Source: Agrobacterium sp. AGB01 (GTDB lineage: Bacteria > Pseudomonadota > Alphaproteobacteria > Rhizobiales > Rhizobiaceae). Taken from it: a DNA stretch of 64,000 nt. The notes below the pieces were generated by a model. The model worked only from the letters and a program-made list of their open reading frames with translations, had not been told where the DNA came from and made no database searches. This document shows positions 17,008 to 26,448 of the stretch, piece by piece (the stretch's first letter is position 1; every line of letters starts with the position of its first letter). The stretch covers positions 372,001 to 436,000 of the forward strand of contig NZ_JACVAB010000003.1 of NCBI RefSeq assembly GCF_014851585.1, read 5' to 3'. The translations under genes were made by a program, and so were the position numbers.

Positions 17008-18186
17008 TCATACAGGCCGTTTATTTCTGTGTTCCGAAATCACCTCGTCGTAGTAATCTTCCAGTTTACTCGTTTGTGAGGTTATATCGAAATGCTCCCG
17101 CACCATCTCTGGCCCTCGACGACTGAAACTCGTCCACTGGTTACTATCTGTTAACAGAGCACCGATCGCGTTAGCCATACCAACAACGTCTCGCTCAGAA
17201 AGAAGCATTCCGGTTTTACCATCTTCAACGGCCTCACCTACCCCCCCCGATTGAAAAGCAACAACAGGTGTGCCAACCGCTTCGGCCTCAAGATTGGCAA
17301 GCCCAAATGCTTCAGCATGTCCATTATCCAATGTCACACTTCCGTGAAGGTATATCTCTGCTTCTGCCAACAAATCCCGGATTTCGGGCTGAGTCAGTTT
17401 TTCCAGGATAGTAACTTTGGGCAAAGTCTTTCGCGCGAGCATTTCAATTTCTTTACGTATCGGACCATCGCCAATCATCACGAATTCAACGGGAATGCCT
17501 TGTGCAGCAACACGCGACAGAGCATCAATCATGAAACGGTGCCCCTTGTACTCGACAAACCTTGCAATGGATACGACGAGGCCCTTGCGACGACGTCGCG
17601 GACGCATCGAGAAAAGGCTTGTGTCAACACCGACGTAATGTCGAAAAACACGCTCAGGCGGAAAGCCCAGAGAGAGCATTCGGTCTCGAACAAAGTCCGA
17701 GACAGCAACATTCCACAGATTACCCTTCGCCATCTGAGACCGCCCTTTTGAGAAAAAACGGACTTGATTAAACCCGCCGGGCGTTTTTGGGTCGCCATTG
17801 TAAGTGGCATCGAAACCATGAAAGGTAGTGATGAGTGGTTTTTGGGCGGCATCTGCGAGTGGCCAGAGAACGTATCCATTTTTCCCAAAATGAGCGTGCA
17901 ACAAATCTGACTGCGGAATACTCGGGAATGCCCCGACCAGTGGAAAACGAAATAGCTTGAGAGCGAGCTCCGCGCTTCGCATTTTCATGGAAGCATTGAT
18001 TGCGTGAACCTCAGCTTCGAAAATTTCACGACTAGGAGATGCTACCGTTTTCCCTGCGAGAAACGCTGGCTCATACCGACTGAGTGCTTTTGACTGTTGC
18101 GCAACAAAAGCTTGAGATGCTGGCAAATAGCGTTCCAGATAATAAAGCACACGAGCGGACCGCCCGCTACGCCCAGATCGAACCAT
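17008..18186 (-). CDS. Glycosyltransferase family 4 (GT-B fold)
   Basis: A 392-residue cytoplasmic glycosyltransferase of the WcaL/AmsK-like branch. The N-terminal half binds the acceptor (DLLHAHFGKNGYVLWPLA, TTFHGFDATY). The C-terminal half has the GT4 donor-site motif EAFGLANLEAEAVGTPVVAFQSGGVGEAVEDGKTG (about residues 300-334) with the conserved E-x7-E. It adds one sugar to the lipid-linked repeat unit with retention of configuration. The ATG at 18186 follows AGGGTGATAA. Donor and acceptor unknown. Confidence 0.85.
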   Translation of the reverse strand: MVRSGRSGRSARVLYYLERYLPASQAFVAQQSKALSRYEPAFLAGKTVASPSREIFEAEVHAINASMKMRSAELALKLFRFPLVGAFPSIPQSDLLHAHFGKNGYVLWPLADAAQKPLITTFHGFDATYNGDPKTPGGFNQVRFFSKGRSQMAKGNLWNVAVSDFVRDRMLSLGFPPERVFRHYVGVDTSLFSMRPRRRRKGLVVSIARFVEYKGHRFMIDALSRVAAQGIPVEFVMIGDGPIRKEIEMLARKTLPKVTILEKLTQPEIRDLLAEAEIYLHGSVTLDNGHAEAFGLANLEAEAVGTPVVAFQSGGVGEAVEDGKTGMLLSERDVVGMANAIGALLTDSNQWTSFSRRGPEMVREHFDITSQTSKLEDYYDEVISEHRNKRPV

Positions 18187-18411
18187 TTATCACCCTAATA
18201 ATTAAAACCTAAATGTAAAAAATACCCAGCGTTAATCAGGATTTGATAACTTATCAACTCCGCCAAATCAATTTATCTTTGCTGCAATGCGAAAATCTGT
18301 TCTTAAACGCCATCAAAAACATGTCGCGCTTTCTATTTCCATGGGTATGGTAGAAAGCAGTGCTCGGTCGATATCCGACCACGATCCGCAACAGGTAAGG
18401 ATAACACCATT

Positions 18412-19506
18412 ATGCCAACTACCCTCTCTAGACGTAATTTTCTATTGAGCTTGGCTGCGGCAACATTATCAGCTCCTGCAATTCATCCGGCAAATGCATT
18501 TTCAGTGCCAGCAGCAAACCGTATAGCACCGCTTGCGCAACAGAAGGGTGTTTTTTTCGGCTCGGCGATTGATTCCAGTGACTTGCAACACGACGATCTC
18601 AAAGCTTTATATGTTGATCACTGCACATCATTGACGCCGAGAAATGCGATGAAATGGGCCGCGACCGAGAAGAGGCGCGCCAAGTTTGATTTTACGGATG
18701 CGGATAAAATAGTCGACTTCGCCAAGGCCAACAACATTCGTGTACATGGCCACACGCTTGTCTGGCATAATTTACCAGGCAACATGAATGCAATCACTAA
18801 ACCTCAAGAGCTTGAGGCCGTGATGCGTCGCCATATCCAGACGCAAGTTCGCCACTTCGCTGGCAAGGTGCATGCGTGGGACGTAGTCAACGAACCATTC
18901 GAATACGATAGCGAACTCATACGCACATCAATATTTCATAAACTACTTGGTGAGGAATATATCAACTCAGCATTACGAATTACTCGGTCAACAGACCCCG
19001 ACGCCACACTACTCATCAACGAAACCCATCTGGAAAAACAAGGTGCAAATTTCGATAAGAAACGAGCAGCATTTCTATCATTGATTGATCGCCAACTTGC
19101 AAAAGGGGCTCCTCTCGATGGCATTGGGATACAGGGACACTTCCGTCCGGGATTTGACTCGCTGGATGTAACGGCATTTGGAAAATTTTGCCGCGAGTTG
19201 AAGCAACGTAATCTGCAGGTCCACATCACCGAACTGGATGCTTCATGCAAGTTCGTCGCAAGAGACAAAAATTTCTCATCAGAGGACTATGGCACTATTT
19301 TTGAAAGATTAATTCTATCTGCCGCAGAGAACTCGCATCTAAAGGCAGTAACTGTATGGGGCTTGTCCGAACGCTACGCGCAAGTTGTTCCAAGCGAAAA
19401 AACGAATTCGTGCAACAAGCGCATCAATTTATATGACGAAAACGATACAGCAAGAAGCACTCAGGCTGCGATCGTTCGCGCATTTGAAGCGCTGCCCAAT
19501 ACATGA
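18412..19506 (+). CDS. Tat-exported GH10 endoglycanase (xylanase-like), PssW-like role
   Basis: A 364-residue protein opening with a twin-arginine signal (LSRRNFLLSLAAATLSAPA), so it is exported folded. The rest is a single GH10 barrel: acid/base Glu161 in DVVNEP and nucleophile Glu274 in ITELD, with HGHTLVWH in between and no carbohydrate-binding module. The usual GH10 motif WGxTDxxSW is replaced here by WGLSERYAQV, so the substrate is probably not plain xylan. GH10 enzymes occur in rhizobial polysaccharide loci and may process the polymer. It is divergent from the GT4 gene. Function in polymer release or length control is inference. Confidence 0.82.
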   Translation: MPTTLSRRNFLLSLAAATLSAPAIHPANAFSVPAANRIAPLAQQKGVFFGSAIDSSDLQHDDLKALYVDHCTSLTPRNAMKWAATEKRRAKFDFTDADKIVDFAKANNIRVHGHTLVWHNLPGNMNAITKPQELEAVMRRHIQTQVRHFAGKVHAWDVVNEPFEYDSELIRTSIFHKLLGEEYINSALRITRSTDPDATLLINETHLEKQGANFDKKRAAFLSLIDRQLAKGAPLDGIGIQGHFRPGFDSLDVTAFGKFCRELKQRNLQVHITELDASCKFVARDKNFSSEDYGTIFERLILSAAENSHLKAVTVWGLSERYAQVVPSEKTNSCNKRINLYDENDTARSTQAAIVRAFEALPNT

Positions 19507-19584
19507 ATAACGCCCAAACACCTAGTGTCGCCGTCGAAGTATTCGTAGAAATTCGAGAAATCACATTTATCAAACAAACTAGAA

Positions 19585-21105
19585 TTATCGTTTTGACTTA
19601 AGTTTGCTCAACATTTTTACAACTTCAGTCTCTAACCCGATATCAGTGCGCCCTGCCCCCCACCAAAGTCCAAAGTGAACCAAGCAGTACACCATAGAGC
19701 CGGCTGAGGCTTGAATTGAAATCAGAACGATCGCATCAGTGTTGTTATTAATAGGGCCTAAATATCTACCCAAAAGTAGGCAGAATATCGTCATGCACAA
19801 ACCTGCAATCCAAGAACGCCATGTAACAAAAATCTGTTCGAAAACTGTTAGGTTAATCAGTCTACGGACCAAGTAAAAGTTTGCAGCGGAAGTTACAACG
19901 CCCCCACTTACGATGCGCGCTAGAAGGATACCGGGAAGCCCATAAAAATACAGCCCCGCAAGAACAATCGGAACCCTGAAAAGTACCAGGATTAATCCCC
20001 TGTAAAACAATACCTTGGTCGCACCGACTGCATTGCAAATTGCGTTGACCGGGCCAAATACTACTTGTGCGCCGAGCACAGGTGCAATGCACTGGATTAC
20101 CAATACAGCAACCGGCCAATTCGGCCCTAAAGTCAGGTACACAAAGGGCTCTGCTACGAGTGCAGTTCCAACACCCACAGCGAGTCCTAACGTAAATAGC
20201 GAAGCTTGGCTCTTTTGAAAGGCTACTTTCAACCGATCACGGTTATGAGCAATTTGAGCGAAGCTAGGGAATAAAACTCTCTGCATTGGCGCAACGGCCG
20301 ATTGCGTCACAACACCTGCGATATTATTGCCAACATTCATTGCGCCAAACACACTCAGCCCCAACCAACTCCCCGCGAGAAAATTATCAAACCGATTTCC
20401 AACAATAGTTAGAAATTCATTCAACGTCAGCCAAAACGAAAAACCTAACAATCTGCGCCACGAGGCAAGAGAAAATGTTGGCCGATATGGCGCTACAAAA
20501 TATGTAAATGTCGTACCGATGACAGAAGAAAAAACAGCGCCAGAAACAATGGCCCAATAGCTTTGAGTATAAATAGCGATGCTAACGGATATCAAGAACT
20601 GGGCAGTATAGTTGATTGATTCCTGCAGCGCGACAGTACCAAAACGGAGTTCTTTTGAATACAAAACATAACGCGGACTGCTGAGGCTGGCAACAAGCGG
20701 TCGAAGAGACAGACCAAAGCATATCGCGACTAGGCGAGAATCACTATAAATCTCAGCCATATAAGCGCCACCAAGTATAACTACTACAGAAACAATTAGT
20801 CCCCGCATTAAACTTAATGTGAAAGCGGTATCAAAATCTTCTTCCGTGACCTCTTTATGATGGATCAGCGCACTTGCCAGAGAGATATCAGTAATAGAAT
20901 TAACAATAAGTAACAATGTTGTACCGAGAGCGACGAGCCCGAAATCTTCCGGAACCAAAATCCTCGCCAATAAAATGGTCATTATTAAATTTATGATTCT
21001 GCTGTAAAAAACCCCAAGCAGTAGTAGCATGGTAGATTTAACAGTCTTGCTGCCAACTGACGACGTATGTTCTTTTTTCACTAATTCACCATTGGGGAAA
21101 TTCAA
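19585..21105 (-). CDS. Polysaccharide flippase, Wzx/ExoT type (MOP superfamily)
   Basis: A 506-residue membrane protein with about 12-14 hydrophobic segments, opening with the N-terminal family pattern TMLLLLGVFYSRIINLIMTILLARILVPEDFGLVALG. It moves lipid-linked repeat units across the inner membrane for polymerisation. I use the TTG at 21105, with AGGA 9 nt upstream; there is no ATG before residue 26. The closest type by pattern is the MurJ-like/WzxC branch common in rhizobial exopolysaccharide loci. It is followed upstream by two glycosyltransferase genes on the same strand. Confidence 0.85.
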   Translation of the reverse strand: MNFPNGELVKKEHTSSVGSKTVKSTMLLLLGVFYSRIINLIMTILLARILVPEDFGLVALGTTLLLIVNSITDISLASALIHHKEVTEEDFDTAFTLSLMRGLIVSVVVILGGAYMAEIYSDSRLVAICFGLSLRPLVASLSSPRYVLYSKELRFGTVALQESINYTAQFLISVSIAIYTQSYWAIVSGAVFSSVIGTTFTYFVAPYRPTFSLASWRRLLGFSFWLTLNEFLTIVGNRFDNFLAGSWLGLSVFGAMNVGNNIAGVVTQSAVAPMQRVLFPSFAQIAHNRDRLKVAFQKSQASLFTLGLAVGVGTALVAEPFVYLTLGPNWPVAVLVIQCIAPVLGAQVVFGPVNAICNAVGATKVLFYRGLILVLFRVPIVLAGLYFYGLPGILLARIVSGGVVTSAANFYLVRRLINLTVFEQIFVTWRSWIAGLCMTIFCLLLGRYLGPINNNTDAIVLISIQASAGSMVYCLVHFGLWWGAGRTDIGLETEVVKMLSKLKSKR

Positions 21106-21263
21106 TGTGTAAATTCCTGCGTGGATTTGCCTTCAGCAGAACACGTATGGAATGCACAAAACAGTCTATAATAGGAACACATTACGGTCATGACCGCCAA
21201 TTGTTCCTCAAACAGTACGAAATTAGGACAGTGTATAGTACAGGTCACAACCTCTTGAACCAG

Positions 21264-22142
21264 CTAGTTTTGGCGGAATTTGGAACCAAAGCAAGCCCTC
21301 AACAATTTAAGTGATGGACGCGGAGAAACCGCCCTAGAAACTAAACCCTGTAATACCCAGTACAATGATCTCGGAAAATTCTCATGTGCATTCTCAGGTG
21401 CACGTCGGGCTTTAAAGGCCAAAACTCCTTTGCGCCCAATATGACCTTCCCATTTCTGAAGCCAAATCATTGATCTAGAAAAGCGATTAGAGGCCAAACT
21501 CACCCGATCTGGGCGGTGATCCATAAGCCAAACTGTTAGAGGCTCCCGAATTTCCAAAAAATTGTATCCGAGAATCTCCGCACGAACCAAAAAATCCCAA
21601 TCTTGATGAAGCCTCAAAGTTTCATCAAACTTCACAGTCCGGGCAATCTCAGTTCTCATTAGCCAAGAACTTGTCTGTATATGCGCCTCTGACCAATTCA
21701 AAAACAAGTATTCTAAAATATTACGATTGCTTTTATTTGGCTTATTATATAATGCTTGAGAGCTTACCCCGTCATCGATTATAACATTCGTGTAAGAAAC
21801 CGACAAGCGATCACCATATGAGATCAATTTACTTAATTGAACTTCAAGCTTATTTGGCAGCCAACGATCGTCGGAGTCCAAAAATGCGATGTACTCGCCT
21901 CTGGCGGCTTCAATCCCGCTATTTCTGGCAACACTACCGCCACCATTTTTCGTTAATGAAATAATCCTCAAGCGCTTGTCAGAAATTGAGTGAAGCACAT
22001 TCAAAGTATCGTCTGTCGACTTATCATCTACTACCAACACCTCAATGTTTTTATATGTCTGCTGGAAAACGGATTCCAAACAGCCCACGATGAGACTACT
22101 TCTGTTGAATGCTGGTATTACGACCGAAATTAGGGGGGGCAA
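21264..22142 (-). CDS. Glycosyltransferase family 2 (GT-A fold)
   Basis: A 292-residue inverting glycosyltransferase. The N-terminus ISVVIPAFNRSSLIVGCLESVFQQTYKNIEVLVVDDKSTDDT is the classic GT2 nucleotide-binding fold, followed by the metal-binding DSDDRW (DxD) near residue 92 and a C-terminal hydrophobic region. It should add one sugar to the growing repeat unit on the cytoplasmic side. The start is TTG at 22142 with AGGAG just upstream. It lies 50 nt after the GT4 gene on the same strand. Donor sugar unknown. Confidence 0.85.
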   Translation of the reverse strand: MPPLISVVIPAFNRSSLIVGCLESVFQQTYKNIEVLVVDDKSTDDTLNVLHSISDKRLRIISLTKNGGGSVARNSGIEAARGEYIAFLDSDDRWLPNKLEVQLSKLISYGDRLSVSYTNVIIDDGVSSQALYNKPNKSNRNILEYLFLNWSEAHIQTSSWLMRTEIARTVKFDETLRLHQDWDFLVRAEILGYNFLEIREPLTVWLMDHRPDRVSLASNRFSRSMIWLQKWEGHIGRKGVLAFKARRAPENAHENFPRSLYWVLQGLVSRAVSPRPSLKLLRACFGSKFRQN

Positions 22143-22192
22143 TGCAGTCTCCTGAACGTAGATGTCTATAAACTCGCATTAATGTTCTAGCT

Positions 22193-23506
22193 TCAAACAG
22201 GTCGTGATTGCAGCTCAGACATTAAAGAGATCAAAGATTTTCCCTGTGACACTTCATTATAGTCTCGCTCAACAATATCTCGACCTTGTTTACCCATTTG
22301 GGAAATTAAGTGCCGATTACTAGCCAAATTCTCCATTGCTGCACTTAAAGCGCCGATGTCTTTTTCGGGAACCAGAAGTCCAGATACTCCATCTGCAACA
22401 ATTTCAGGAATACCACTGTGCAGCGTGCTAACAATTGGCAACCCCATCGCCATTGCCTCCATTATTGCCACCGGAATACCTTCCATATCTCCATCTGCGG
22501 CTGTGACACTTGGAAGGACAAAAACGTGTGAACGGTCCAAAAATTGCCTAACCATTGAATTGGGCATCGCGCCATGCAGGCAGATTTTGTCAGCTGACGG
22601 GGAGCTTTCAGCTAAAGCATTCAGCTCCTCTAGTAAGGGCCCAGCACCAATTACGTCGAGTCTGACTTCCAGATCCGGTCGACGTGCTACGAGATCCGCA
22701 AATGCTTGTATTGCATATCTATGCCCCTTCTTCTCCGTCATTCGGCCAACGACAACGAAGCGAATTTCTGACGTCGGCGTTAGAAATCGCTCTTGAAATT
22801 CGAAAGCACTACAATCAACACCCAATCTTTGAACACGTATGCGATCTCGCGGTGCGTTTAATTGAATCAATTTTCCTCGCCACAATTCGCTCACGGGCAA
22901 AAGAAAATCCGATACTTCAAATAGGCTTGTATAAATGTCGCGTCCATTAGCATCCACAAACTTAGTGATGTCGAACCCGTGGAATACGGTCGTAAAAGGC
23001 GCTGTAACAAGTCCAAGTTTTTTAAGTTCAGCAACAACTATCCCTGTAGTGCCAAAATGGCAATGAATGACAGCATTTGAACCTTTCGGTTGTAGATGTG
23101 CCGCCAAACGCAACAGAACAGCTACAGACGTTGATGACTTCCTGGCAGCGGACCGAAGATCTCTTATTGACAGGAGGGCATTCAATGACCTCCTCTCAAG
23201 GACTATTAGACTTTTTATGACATCGAATAGCCTCGAAAACCTCGCCTTGATTCCTGTGTTTGTATTGAGATAGTCGACATCTTTCGACAAACCGTACTGA
23301 TGCGGAAGATCAGACGGGGCCTGAATTTCACGTTTCAGTGCCACAATCCTGAGGTTGGCTCCCCCATCCCTCAATGACCGCATCTCATTAAACACGAAAG
23401 TCTGACTTAACTCAGGAAAATTCAAAGAGAAATAGACGACATCTACGTCGCTATTATCGGCGCCTTTACGAAAAAAAAACATCTTAGACTCGCGTGTTGC
23501 CTGCAT
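22193..23506 (-). CDS. Glycosyltransferase family 4 (GT-B fold)
   Basis: About 437 residues from the ATG at 23506; an upstream TTG at 23527 would add seven residues, and no ribosome site decides between them. It has the GT4 halves: NAVIHCHFGTTGIVVAEL and TVFHGFDIT in the acceptor domain, VVGRMTEKKGHRYAIQAF at the hinge and DGDMEGIPVAIMEAMAMGLPIVSTLHSGIPEIV in the donor site. It is similar in plan to the gene at 17008-18186 (both carry HxHFG and FHGFD), suggesting related acceptors or an old duplication. It forms an operon with the GT2 gene. Sugar unknown. Confidence 0.85.
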   Translation of the reverse strand: MQATRESKMFFFRKGADNSDVDVVYFSLNFPELSQTFVFNEMRSLRDGGANLRIVALKREIQAPSDLPHQYGLSKDVDYLNTNTGIKARFSRLFDVIKSLIVLERRSLNALLSIRDLRSAARKSSTSVAVLLRLAAHLQPKGSNAVIHCHFGTTGIVVAELKKLGLVTAPFTTVFHGFDITKFVDANGRDIYTSLFEVSDFLLPVSELWRGKLIQLNAPRDRIRVQRLGVDCSAFEFQERFLTPTSEIRFVVVGRMTEKKGHRYAIQAFADLVARRPDLEVRLDVIGAGPLLEELNALAESSPSADKICLHGAMPNSMVRQFLDRSHVFVLPSVTAADGDMEGIPVAIMEAMAMGLPIVSTLHSGIPEIVADGVSGLLVPEKDIGALSAAMENLASNRHLISQMGKQGRDIVERDYNEVSQGKSLISLMSELQSRPV

Positions 23507-24038
23507 ACTATCTTTATTAATTTTCAATCAGATCAGATCTATGGAGCCCAAACGCAGCGGACTAAAAATGTATTCCGAACTTATGACATTACATGAGAAA
23601 TAGTAAGCCAAATTAGAGATACGACTTACATCGAACGTGCCGGGGAAAGAATGGCGCTCCACGTCAGTGAGCTTTTAGAATGATCAACGTTTCTGGCCCA
23701 CTTTATTTTACAGAGAACTTGTCCGAGAACATGCACCAATTAAACGCAGTTCGTCTTTTTAATTTGTTCAAATGTCACTACAAAATACGGAAACAGAGTA
23801 AATAGTTCCCGTTGTTACAATATTCTGCAAATCGCTCTACGCATACAAGGCAACAATCATGACCATTCATTGCCGGTGGACCACTAACAATCCAGATATT
23901 ATAGGTATGCGGCTTCCTATCACTGCCCTTCTGTCAAATACACCATTAACTCAAATATTTAATTCAAAGGGAACCGCAACGTTTCGTTCCGTTTCCAAAC
24001 ATTCTGTTATTTGGTCGGACGACCTGCAATCACTATGG
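23507..24038. other. AT-rich intergenic region, no gene seen
   Basis: About 530 bp upstream of the GT4/GT2 genes and downstream of the nitroreductase gene. A 62-codon open frame at 23859-24047 has no ribosome site and is not recognised. The region must carry the promoter of the GT4-GT2 unit, but no convincing -35/-10 pair stands out. It could contain remnants of a lost gene. Confidence 0.35.
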
Positions 24039-24995
24039 TTACAATAAATAGTCTGACGTATTCATACGTGCCGGCGCAGGCGGGTAAAATGCAGCCCGAC
24101 CGAAAGCAAGAAGGGCAACTGGCTCAATATGGTCCGGTATGGAATGCATTTTTACGAAATTCCTATACACTTCGACATTGCTAGACCGAGACTGAATCAA
24201 ATCAGTCGAGAAGTGATTCCAGCAAACGCCGAAATTCGCGCCATGCGCCAACAATGCCATTTGCATCGCCGCAGCTCCAGTATCTACATGCATCGCGGCC
24301 TCATTGTTCCCGAGTCCCCCATAAAATCGCCTGTCTGTACCAATAAAAATCAAGCACGGAGCATTATAGCAATGCTCTTCCTTCAAGCCTTTAAGGACGA
24401 TCTTCTCCTCTAAATCTAGTAGAATCTTGAACCGGACAGGCTGCCGATCACCGGACGTAGGAGCCCACTTGCCAGCCTCAACCATTTTTAAGGCGAATTT
24501 CATTAATTCTTCATTCGAGGGCTGTTCACTCGACCACACACGCGAACTTCGACGAGTTGACATTAACTTCAGCAAACCGTCACTTGACGCAATATCTATT
24601 TCTCTTGCTGAGATAGAATTTTTCTTAATAAAAGTCTCCGGAAGTTTTTCGAATTCTGACGCAATCTCGCGCGCCCACACGAGCGTAGGTTCGTGTTCTG
24701 AAACACCATTTTCCAGAGCAAGCTGTATAGCTTTAAAGACATTCTCTCGACGTTTTTCGTAAAACTCTCGCTTTGCATCGAATATATTGTTGTAAAAAGC
24801 TTTCTCTATTCTGTGGGCATCGTGCCGCATGAAAGCAAGTGCTTCACACGTAGATAGACGCTCTTGTTTCGCTTCGTGAAAGGTTTTCAATTTTTCTGAT
24901 TTAGTTGGAACGCCTGTAAATCGTCTGAGAAAGCTTGATATTTTTTTTACAATTAACCGAGGTCTCTTAACATAAGATCGGGCACTGATATCCAT
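24039..24995 (-). CDS. Nitroreductase-family protein of a polysaccharide locus, with helical N-terminal extension
   Basis: A 318-residue protein. The C-terminal 190 residues are a flavin nitroreductase fold (STRRSSRVWSSEQPSNEELMKFALKMVEAGKWAPTSGDRQPVRF, later HVDTGAAAMQMALLAHGANFGVCWN), expected to bind FMN. The first 130 residues are charged and mostly helical, with an HRIEKAF motif that I associate with nitroreductases in surface-polysaccharide clusters. It starts 14 nt after the pyruvyltransferase stop, so both belong to one unit. I infer a redox step on a nucleotide sugar, a lipid-linked sugar or the pyruvyl group; the reaction is unknown. Confidence 0.72.
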   Translation of the reverse strand: MDISARSYVKRPRLIVKKISSFLRRFTGVPTKSEKLKTFHEAKQERLSTCEALAFMRHDAHRIEKAFYNNIFDAKREFYEKRRENVFKAIQLALENGVSEHEPTLVWAREIASEFEKLPETFIKKNSISAREIDIASSDGLLKLMSTRRSSRVWSSEQPSNEELMKFALKMVEAGKWAPTSGDRQPVRFKILLDLEEKIVLKGLKEEHCYNAPCLIFIGTDRRFYGGLGNNEAAMHVDTGAAAMQMALLAHGANFGVCWNHFSTDLIQSRSSNVEVYRNFVKMHSIPDHIEPVALLAFGRAAFYPPAPARMNTSDYLL

Positions 24996-25009
24996 AAGGT
25001 ATGCTCCGG

Positions 25010-26161
25010 TTAGGCTATCTCAGCAATAAATTTAGGCAATCGATCAAAATATAGCTCATTAAAGTCTGGATAGTTCTCAACCTTAGTATTTTTTACTTTT
25101 AAAAGTGTCTCTTCTATTCTGTCAATTGATGAACAAAATTGAACATTTGGAATATCGACAAACCAATCAACAGCTGAAGTAAGTTTATGATCAACTGTCC
25201 TGAGTACTACAGTGGGTTTCCGACATAAAACCGAGAATATCAAGCCATGGAAACGATCAGTGACAACAGCCTCATGATCCATAAACAACTGAAGTGTCTC
25301 TTTTAGGATCTCACGCCTCTGATGCGGAGGAATATCACGGTCAATAGTGGTATCAAATAGGGTTGTAGGAACATTGAAACGTTCGCTGATTGCTAACCGC
25401 TGTTCTGCAGTGAAAATTGATTCATCATCCAATCTCAGGCAAGCCATCAGCCTCTGAGGCGTCTCTGCAGACGGCGTAACGCCAAAATCACTAGCTTTTA
25501 ATGAAAGCACAAAGTCAGGGGCAATGCACACTTGAGATTTTGGGAACATGCTACGCGCAAGTTTACCACTCTCCTCGTCTCGTCCCATCACTGTTAATCT
25601 CGGATGAGAATTGTAAATCCTGGAAGAAATTTCTCCTTCGTGCCGACCAAGTGACGTGTCGCTGAAATGGATGGTTTGAGGCAAACTTACAATTCGGTTA
25701 CCTCTGAAATTCTCGATGATCGTTCGACGAGCGGCTTCAGACCAACGTCCTCTATCCCCTAAGTTACCACCGCTATGCAAAATAAACACATCATTAGGCA
25801 TAACTAATTTTTTATAATCCTCGACGCATGCAATCACGACATCTTTATCGAGCTCGATAACCGGCATGGACGAATAATGTCTCTTGATCCACTGCTCAAT
25901 TGCTACAACTTGAGCCTGATCGCCAACATTTCTAAGATTAGCGGTTGGAGTAAGTGCGTAGATAACGCGCCCGTTATTAGAGGCAGGCCAGTCGATAAAT
26001 TCAAACCTACTCTTGGCGTTAGCTGAATTTTCGTCAGACAGTTTAAATGGCGCCAGGGGATCTCGCAGCCTGGATTTTCCCATCATGACTCGCACTGCTT
26101 GGACGGCCGAATGGGGAAGCATCGACTTAATTTGCGTCTTTATACTCACAAAACTCTCCAT
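25010..26161 (-). CDS. Polysaccharide pyruvyl transferase family protein
   Basis: A 383-residue member of the PS_pyruv_trans family (CsaB/ExoV/PssM relatives). Markers are the N-terminal NLRNVGDQAQVVAIEQWI, the mid-protein HSGGNLGDRGRWSEAARRTII and the C-terminal DHEAVVTDRFHGLIFSVLCRKPTVVLRTVDHK (conserved RxHG). Such enzymes transfer pyruvate from phosphoenolpyruvate to form a ketal on a sugar, giving the polymer negative charge. I start it at the ATG at 26161; an upstream TTG at 26170 is possible. The immediately following gene is the nitroreductase-family protein. Confidence 0.82.
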   Translation of the reverse strand: MESFVSIKTQIKSMLPHSAVQAVRVMMGKSRLRDPLAPFKLSDENSANAKSRFEFIDWPASNNGRVIYALTPTANLRNVGDQAQVVAIEQWIKRHYSSMPVIELDKDVVIACVEDYKKLVMPNDVFILHSGGNLGDRGRWSEAARRTIIENFRGNRIVSLPQTIHFSDTSLGRHEGEISSRIYNSHPRLTVMGRDEESGKLARSMFPKSQVCIAPDFVLSLKASDFGVTPSAETPQRLMACLRLDDESIFTAEQRLAISERFNVPTTLFDTTIDRDIPPHQRREILKETLQLFMDHEAVVTDRFHGLIFSVLCRKPTVVLRTVDHKLTSAVDWFVDIPNVQFCSSIDRIEETLLKVKNTKVENYPDFNELYFDRLPKFIAEIA

Positions 26162-26448
26162 TATTATCAATGCAATAAATCATACGTCATTTAAACCGAA
26201 TTAGCTCAACTTCAGTTGAAAGGAGCAATACCAATCTAATCAGGGCGAGACCATATAACCCAATCCCGGCAAAACAAACAGTGTCAAATTATGTCCACGT
26301 CCTCCAACATGCTATCTATCGCCCTATCGTCTCTGAAAAAGATTGGGCGAAACTATGTCGGAAGTCCTAATGAAGGTGCAATATCAATCTACGAACTTGC
26401 TCAATAATTAGCACATCTACGCACAACCATGATCTGTTTGTGAATTTA

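Noticed and set aside
23859..24047. 62-codon frame next to the nitroreductase gene
   Set aside because: There is no start signal or recognisable motif and it runs into the 3' end of an opposing gene; a decayed gene fragment is possible but unsupported.
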